Positions 1 through 3,256 of a stretch of 5,627 nt of DNA are shown piece after piece. The stretch lies in assembly GCA_017626625.1 (NCBI GenBank), contig JAGAIK010000190.1, positions 1 to 5,627 of the forward strand, written 5' to 3'. The DNA is from Roseburia sp. (GTDB taxonomy: Bacteria; Bacillota; Clostridia; Lachnospirales; Lachnospiraceae). The notes beneath the pieces were generated by a model. It worked only from the letters and a program-made list of their open reading frames with translations, had not been told where the DNA came from and searched no databases. The stretch's first letter is position 1, and every line of letters begins with the position of its first letter. Position numbers and translations under genes: made by a program.

Positions 1-1
1 A

Positions 2-706
2 CGCGCGGAAGAAATCGTTTCAATGGTTGATAAGACCGAGGCGGAATTTAATTCTATGGAGAGCATGGTCGGCGGCGATATTTACATCGGCGGCGGTGAA
101 ACGGATGCAATTAAGCTGGTGGCGCAGGTTGCCAAAGAGCTGCGGGAAAGCTATCCTGGAATCCATTATCATTTATACAGCGGAAATTCCACTGATGTAA
201 CAGAGCGTCTGGACAAGGGGTTGTTGGATTTTGGAATCTTAATTCAACCGGCGGATATTTCAAAGTACGATTATATCAACATCCCCGCCAGAGATACATG
301 GGGCGTTGTCATGCGAAAGGACAGCCCGCTGGCTGCCAAAGAGACAATCCGAAAAGAGGATTTACTGGGTGTTCCGCTGATCTGTTCCCGTCAGGCAATT
401 TCCGAAGAACGGTCAAAAAATGAATTTGCCGAATGGTTCGGGGAAGATTTCGACAGATTGGATATTGTGACGACTTTCAATCTTGTTTATAATGCCGCAA
501 TTATGGTTGACGCAGGAATCGGCTATGCCGTAACGATTGATAAGATAGCCAATACATCCGAAAACAGCAGCCTTTGTTTCAGACGGCTGGAGCCTCGGCT
601 TGATTCAGGACTGAATATCATCTGGAAGAAATATCAGGTGTTTTCTTCTGCGGCAGAGTTGTTTTTAGAGCAGTTAAGAAAAAAATTTTATTATATTTTC
701 CAGTAG
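2..706 (+). CDS. LysR-family transcriptional regulator, C-terminal part (left end cut by window)
   Basis: The reading frame is already open at base 2 and runs to TAG at 704-706, giving 234 visible residues. The first residues (RAEEIVSMVDKTEAEF) resemble the linker helix that follows the winged helix-turn-helix of LysR proteins, so about 60-70 N-terminal residues with the DNA-binding domain lie upstream. The rest fits the LysR periplasmic-binding-like effector domain: a GGDIYIGGG strand, amphipathic helix, YPGIHYHLYSG strand, then LDKGLLDFGILIQP, the conserved 'low-affinity versus high-affinity subdomain' strand of the family, and later MVDAGIGYAV, the typical motif near the second hinge. Such regulators bind a small co-inducer and act as tetramers on a promoter, often divergent. 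The target and ligand cannot be read from the sequence. ATG at 23 is internal and not the true start. The gene is not co-transcribed in any obvious way with the macro-domain operon, which has its own promoter more than 1 kb downstream. Confidence 0.9.
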   Translation, partial: RAEEIVSMVDKTEAEFNSMESMVGGDIYIGGGETDAIKLVAQVAKELRESYPGIHYHLYSGNSTDVTERLDKGLLDFGILIQPADISKYDYINIPARDTWGVVMRKDSPLAAKETIRKEDLLGVPLICSRQAISEERSKNEFAEWFGEDFDRLDIVTTFNLVYNAAIMVDAGIGYAVTIDKIANTSENSSLCFRRLEPRLDSGLNIIWKKYQVFSSAAELFLEQLRKKFYYIFQ

Positions 707-714
707 ATGCTCGT

Positions 715-746
715 TGAACCTTAAAAATATGAATTATTTTGGTTCA
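715..746 (+). terminator. Possible weak terminator hairpin after the LysR gene
   Basis: TGAACC at 715-720 pairs with GGTTCA at 741-746, and the stem continues as AAAA/TTTT after a two-base bulge. It lies 8 bases after the LysR stop codon, where a terminator is expected. It has few G-C pairs and no run of T after it (TAAT only), so an intrinsic terminator is possible but not firm. Confidence 0.3.
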
Positions 747-813
747 TAATAGGTACTGTGTAGACATATCCAGAAGAAAAATGGAACAGTAAAATGTAAC
801 TGGGTGAATGGAT

Positions 814-981
814 ATGGCAAAGAGACCAGTACAGAAAATTGATTTTAGCCCTTATGGGGAAGCAATCAAAAATGCGAGGAAGGGGTATAAAGAATCCCGG
901 AATGTGGTGAGTAATGAAATGTATATCTCACCCCGATACCTTGCTAATATTGAAAACAACGGGCAACATCCGAGCCTCTAA
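814..981 (+). pseudogene. Truncated XRE-type helix-turn-helix regulator, probable ICE remnant
   Basis: A 55-residue frame from ATG 814 to TAA 979-981; an in-frame ATG at 808 is an alternative start. The protein begins MAKRPVQKIDFSPYGEAIKN, followed by an XRE/Cro-type helix-turn-helix whose recognition helix and following turn read YISPRYLANIENNGQHPSL. The IEN-G-xxPSL ending is the hallmark of the small XRE regulators carried by Tn916-like and other Firmicute ICEs, which from memory of the family normally continue for another 15-30 residues through the last helices of the domain. Here the frame stops directly after PSL, so the helices that complete the five-helix fold are missing. The ribosome binding site is weak (GGGTG at about 802-806). 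No integrase, excisionase or relaxase is seen nearby. I read it as a broken leftover of an excised or decayed element; a functional short peptide is less likely. Confidence 0.65.
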
Positions 982-1030
982 ATGCCCAACTAAATCCTCG
1001 CTGCTTCACCTCCAGACAAAAGATTGCGTC

Positions 1031-1171
1031 ATGGAAATGTGGAAAACTGCCGCTTGTGCCGATGGAAAACCTATTCACAGTCTATGGAAAAGGACAAGCC
1101 ATTTCCCATAAGTCTGCAAACAGGTTTCCCACAGCACCGCCAGGGCTGGCAGTTTACGCACATTCCCACAA
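1031..1171. repeat. Cluster of TTTCC(C)ACA-like words in both orientations
   Basis: Reading left to right: ATGGAAA at 1031, TGTGGAAAAC at 1039-1048 (reverse complement GTTTTCCACA), ATGGAAAAC at 1062, TATTCACA at 1072-1079, ATGGAAAAG at 1084, TTTCCCATA at 1102-1110, TTTCCCACAG at 1125-1134 and ATTCCCACAA at 1162-1171. TTTTCCACA and CTATTCACA are each one base from the DnaA box TTATNCACA; the others are less close. The first group points one way and the last group the other. This could be an old replication or transfer origin region of the mobile element, or simply a low-complexity coincidence. Confidence 0.35.
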
Positions 1172-1239
1172 TGTCTGCTACTGCGAATATCCATCCTATC
1201 CATCCAGGAGAAAGAGACAGAGTACAGTCTATGCCCTGA

Positions 1240-1313
1240 TATAAACGTAAAAAGAACGGGAGTACATCTCACGGATATTTCACCGTGAAGCTGTACTCCT
1301 GCTTTGCGTTATA
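1240..1313. repeat. 74-base imperfect palindrome (large stem-loop)
   Basis: Three stacked stem segments share one axis. The outer arms TATAA (1240-1244) and TTATA (1309-1313) continue with CG-T-AAA pairing to TTT-G-CG. The middle arms GGAGTACA (1259-1266) and TGTACTCC (1292-1299) are perfect. The inner arms TCACGG (1269-1274) and CCGTGA (1283-1288) close an eight-base loop. About 25 base pairs form in total, with a few small bulges. It has no T run typical of a terminator on the plus strand. It could be a structured RNA, a small MITE-like or REP-like palindrome, or a recombination or cruciform site of the decayed element. Confidence 0.6.
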
Positions 1314-1499
1314 GTAAGTGTTGAAAAATCAACTTTTGTTCGTCTGTAACGGGCCGGAGTTCTCCACATAGGAAATCATAAAGGCATCCACCTCCAACGC
1401 CGACACAGAGGATTTTACAGTCCATTTTCAACTCTAATTGATACATTTTTTAAGACCATGATGGCGTATGCGCTTGTTGTGCCCGCACAGTCAAACAAA

Positions 1500-1534
1500 A
1501 GTGCCATAGGAACAGGATGAATACATATGGCACT
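1500..1534. repeat. Perfect 9-bp inverted repeat
   Basis: AGTGCCATA at 1500-1508 is matched by TATGGCACT at 1526-1534, separated by 17 bases. A nine-base perfect match at this spacing could be an operator half-site pair or a hairpin. No T run follows, so a terminator is unlikely. Confidence 0.45.
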
Positions 1535-1573
1535 GAACCGATTGTCTCGATCAATATTCAGTTGTCATGTGGA

Positions 1574-1595
1574 GGAAGGTTCGCCTTCCGATTTT
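1574..1595 (+). terminator. Short GC-rich hairpin with TTCG loop, possible terminator
   Basis: GGAAGG (1574-1579), loop TTCG (1580-1583), CCTTCC (1584-1589), then GATTTT. The stem is perfect and the loop is the stable UUCG tetraloop, though closed by G-C and not the ideal C-G. Only four T follow, so termination on the plus strand would be modest. No gene directly upstream needs it; it may be a relic of the mobile element. Confidence 0.35.
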
Positions 1596-1645
1596 CCGTA
1601 CCGTATTCATAACTTTGCATTTCTCGGATTTTCGGCGTGTCAAGG

Positions 1646-1680
1646 CTCATTTGTGTGTAGTAAATTCGTAGTAAAATGAG
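1646..1680. repeat. Inverted repeat CTCATTT/AAATGAG enclosing GTAGTAAA direct repeats
   Basis: CTCATTT at 1646-1652 and AAATGAG at 1674-1680 form a seven-base perfect inverted repeat. Between and partly inside them, GTAGTAAA occurs twice (1657-1664 and 1668-1675), 11 bases apart, about one helical turn. This layout is common for protein-binding operators or recombinase core sites. It lies about 65-100 bases upstream of the -35 box of the macro operon, so a regulatory role there is possible but unproven. Confidence 0.4.
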
Positions 1681-1689
1681 GCGGTTTAA

Positions 1690-1727
1690 CCCTTTTGAAA
1701 TGCTATCAAACACAGTATTTTCAAGGG
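1690..1727. repeat. Interrupted inverted repeat upstream of the macro-operon promoter
   Basis: CCCTT (1690-1694) pairs with AAGGG (1723-1727) and, after a TT bulge, GAAA (1697-1700) pairs with TTTC (1719-1722), around an 18-base loop. It ends 16 bases before the predicted -35 box, a place where an upstream regulator could bind. It is a modest structure and may have no role. Confidence 0.3.
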
Positions 1728-1743
1728 ATAATCAGATTTTGCT

Positions 1744-1772
1744 TTGATTTTTGTCGAAAAATATAGTACAAT
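1744..1772 (+). promoter_or_regulatory. Sigma-A type promoter of the macro/TPR operon
   Basis: TTGATT at 1744-1749 (four of six bases of TTGACA) and TACAAT at 1767-1772 (five of six of TATAAT) are 17 bases apart, the ideal spacing, within an A/T-rich run. The start of transcription would fall near 1779, leaving a leader of about 55 bases before the ATG at 1835. A second TACAAT overlaps at 1772-1777 but has a poorer -35 partner. No riboswitch-like fold was recognised in the short leader. Confidence 0.65.
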
Positions 1773-1823
1773 ACAATTATAGTTAGAATGAAAAATACAG
1801 GAAGCAAAGAGAATAGAGTACGC

Positions 1824-1828
1824 AGGAG
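1824..1828 (+). promoter_or_regulatory. Ribosome binding site of the macro-domain gene
   Basis: AGGAG lies six bases before ATG 1835, which fixes this start against the later in-frame ATG at 1934 (residue 34, next to the macro domain). Starting at 1835 includes the basic N-terminal tail. Confidence 0.75.
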
Positions 1829-1834
1829 AAGACT

Positions 1835-3238
1835 ATGTCAGCTAAGAGCAAAAGAAAAAGGAAGCAAAAGAAAAGGGAAAACCGGCAGGAAGCGGCTGCG
1901 GTAAAATTTCCACGGGATAAAAAAATCAGCGAAATGCTTTATATCAGAGAGGGAAATATTGCCGACAGAAAACTTCTAAGGGCAGAGGGAATTGACACCA
2001 TTGTAAATGCGGCGAATCCAACACTGATGGGAAGCAGCCAGGGGGTGGACGGGGCAGTTCATGCGGCAATCTATGAGCTATCCGGCAGAAGATACCAGTT
2101 CAGTGATAAAATTCGCAGGGAGCTGGGGATACTCGGAGAAGAGAAACAAATCCTGTGTCGGCGGGGACAGGCGGTTCTCACCTTCGGCTATAATCTCTGC
2201 GCCCATGTCATACATGTGGTGGGAGCAAAGTATGACGGAAACGGAGAGAAGAATACATGCTCCAGCTCCCGCGTGCAGCTTTTGGAATCCTGTTATTCCC
2301 AGATTGTAGAGCTGGTAAAACAGTACCCGGACATCAAACGAATCGCAATACCAATCATTGGCGCAGGGGAATATCAGTTTCCCTATGAACTGGCGATGAG
2401 GGTTGCGCTGGCAGGAACCGCAAATGCCCTGATGGAATGGAAAGGGCAGGACCCGGAGTTATTTGAAATGACCGGAATAGAGCGGATTTACTTTTTTATT
2501 TACGATTCCGATGAGAAGACCCGGAAAGAGCATATGAAGTGTGCAAAGGCGGTGTACCGGGAGTTTGAAACCTGTATTGGGAAGGAACGGCGGATTGTGT
2601 ATCAGAAATCCACGGAGGCACATTGCCGCTATATCAATGAAATTAGAAGGTATGATGAGCAGAGGGGATATTTTTCAGTGGCGAGATATATCCGTTTGCT
2701 TCTGATGTACTTCCGCTTGCTTTTTCTACCGTCCATGTGGTGCAAGGATTTGCTTGGAGGGTGCGACTGGAAAAAGAGGAGAAATTTTGTGGAACGTTTG
2801 ACGCTGATAAAAGCGGTGCTACCGATTTTTTACTATGGTATATTTTCGGCGGCTGCGGGAAAGGGCTGCGAGAAGTATCTTGAAATTATTTTTTCCACGC
2901 TGGTCATTTACGCCATGTGTGATACGATATCTTACCTTATGACGTTGATTGTCATGGCAGACATACAGAGACCTTCCGCCAATATCATTCGTTCTATATT
3001 GCTGCTTTTTGTAAATTACATGGAGGTATCGCTGGATATGGCGTGGCTCTACTGGGCTGCCTGCCGGGGACAGATTACCGTTGGGAAGGCATTATTGTTT
3101 GGTATTCTGGGGGAGCGCCAGACCGTAGCAGGCAGTGATGTCTGGGCTTATATGGACGCCGGAATCCGGTTCTTTTTTCTATCCCTGGTGTTCGGATATC
3201 TGGCGAACCACATGCGGCAGCGAAAATTCAGGAGTTAA
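1835..3238 (+). CDS. Macro domain protein with C-terminal multi-pass membrane domain
   Basis: This 467-residue protein has three parts. Residues 1-30 are very basic (SAKSKRKRKQKKRENRQ). Residues about 34-245 form a macro domain, the fold that binds ADP-ribose and related ligands: EGNIAD (39-44), TIVNAANPTL (55-64), GVDGAVHAA (70-78), and the second ligand loop IPIIGAGEYQFP (172-183). N61 and D72 match the catalytic or ligand-contacting Asn and Asp of MacroD-type proteins, but the loop between them reads MGSSQG in place of the usual run of glycines and is one residue longer. Residues about 322-341, 349-375, 385-409 and 442-459 are hydrophobic enough to span the membrane; 285-302 is a further hydrophobic stretch with two arginines. 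No signal peptide is present, so the macro domain should face the cytoplasm. The last helix pair with its loop faintly resembles a two-helix ion-channel pore, with TVAGSD at 430-435 where a channel has TVGYGD. It heads an operon and is followed after 18 bases by the TPR gene. Macro-plus-membrane proteins include the type II Thoeris effector, but domain order differs. The macro call is firm; effector or channel function is inference. Confidence 0.88.
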   Translation: MSAKSKRKRKQKKRENRQEAAAVKFPRDKKISEMLYIREGNIADRKLLRAEGIDTIVNAANPTLMGSSQGVDGAVHAAIYELSGRRYQFSDKIRRELGILGEEKQILCRRGQAVLTFGYNLCAHVIHVVGAKYDGNGEKNTCSSSRVQLLESCYSQIVELVKQYPDIKRIAIPIIGAGEYQFPYELAMRVALAGTANALMEWKGQDPELFEMTGIERIYFFIYDSDEKTRKEHMKCAKAVYREFETCIGKERRIVYQKSTEAHCRYINEIRRYDEQRGYFSVARYIRLLLMYFRLLFLPSMWCKDLLGGCDWKKRRNFVERLTLIKAVLPIFYYGIFSAAAGKGCEKYLEIIFSTLVIYAMCDTISYLMTLIVMADIQRPSANIIRSILLLFVNYMEVSLDMAWLYWAACRGQITVGKALLFGILGERQTVAGSDVWAYMDAGIRFFFLSLVFGYLANHMRQRKFRS

Positions 3239-3240
3239 AC

Positions 3241-3248
3241 AAAGGAGG
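3241..3248 (+). promoter_or_regulatory. Strong ribosome binding site of the TPR gene
   Basis: AAAGGAGG, a near-perfect complement to the 16S rRNA tail, lies eight bases before ATG 3257 and just after the stop of the macro gene. Translation of the second gene is thus likely strong and independent. Confidence 0.85.
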
Positions 3249-3256
3249 AGAAAATT

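Larger units (their letters stand above)
982..1742. other. Repeat-rich intergenic stretch with no convincing gene
   Basis: About 760 bases between the XRE remnant and the macro-operon promoter. Open frames on the plus strand (for example 1024-1239) lack ribosome binding sites and recognisable domains. On the minus strand two small frames exist, 1309-1425 (38 residues, MDCKILCVGVGGGCLYDF at its start) and 1558-1650 (30 residues, starting MSLDTPKIREM), again without Shine-Dalgarno sequences. The stretch holds at least five inverted repeats, listed separately, and a cluster of TTTCC(C)ACA-like words. Its broken regulator at the left end and dense hairpins suggest the remains of a mobile element end. 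No terminal direct duplication that would define an insertion was found by eye. Confidence 0.55.

Noticed and set aside
761..795. Promoter for the XRE remnant: TAGACA (761-766) with TAAAAT (790-795)
   Set aside because: The spacing is 23 bases, too long for a standard sigma-A promoter, and no better pair was found.
914..1272. Overlapping open frames of 62-71 residues on both strands (914-1111, 1024-1239, 1056-1244, 1075-1272 minus)
   Set aside because: No ribosome binding sites, no recognisable domains, overlapping each other in several frames; they look like chance openings in the element scar.
1309..1425. Minus-strand 38-residue frame starting MDCKILCVGVGGGC
   Set aside because: No Shine-Dalgarno sequence, its end falls inside the large palindrome, and no family recognised; too weak to call a gene.
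1558..1650. Minus-strand 30-residue frame starting MSLDTPKIREM
   Set aside because: No ribosome binding site; it runs across the hairpin at 1574-1589. It feels like a sequence seen beside mobile elements, but I cannot support translation.
2061..2309. Plus-strand frame of 82 residues inside the macro gene
   Set aside because: It is an out-of-frame shadow of the macro domain coding sequence.
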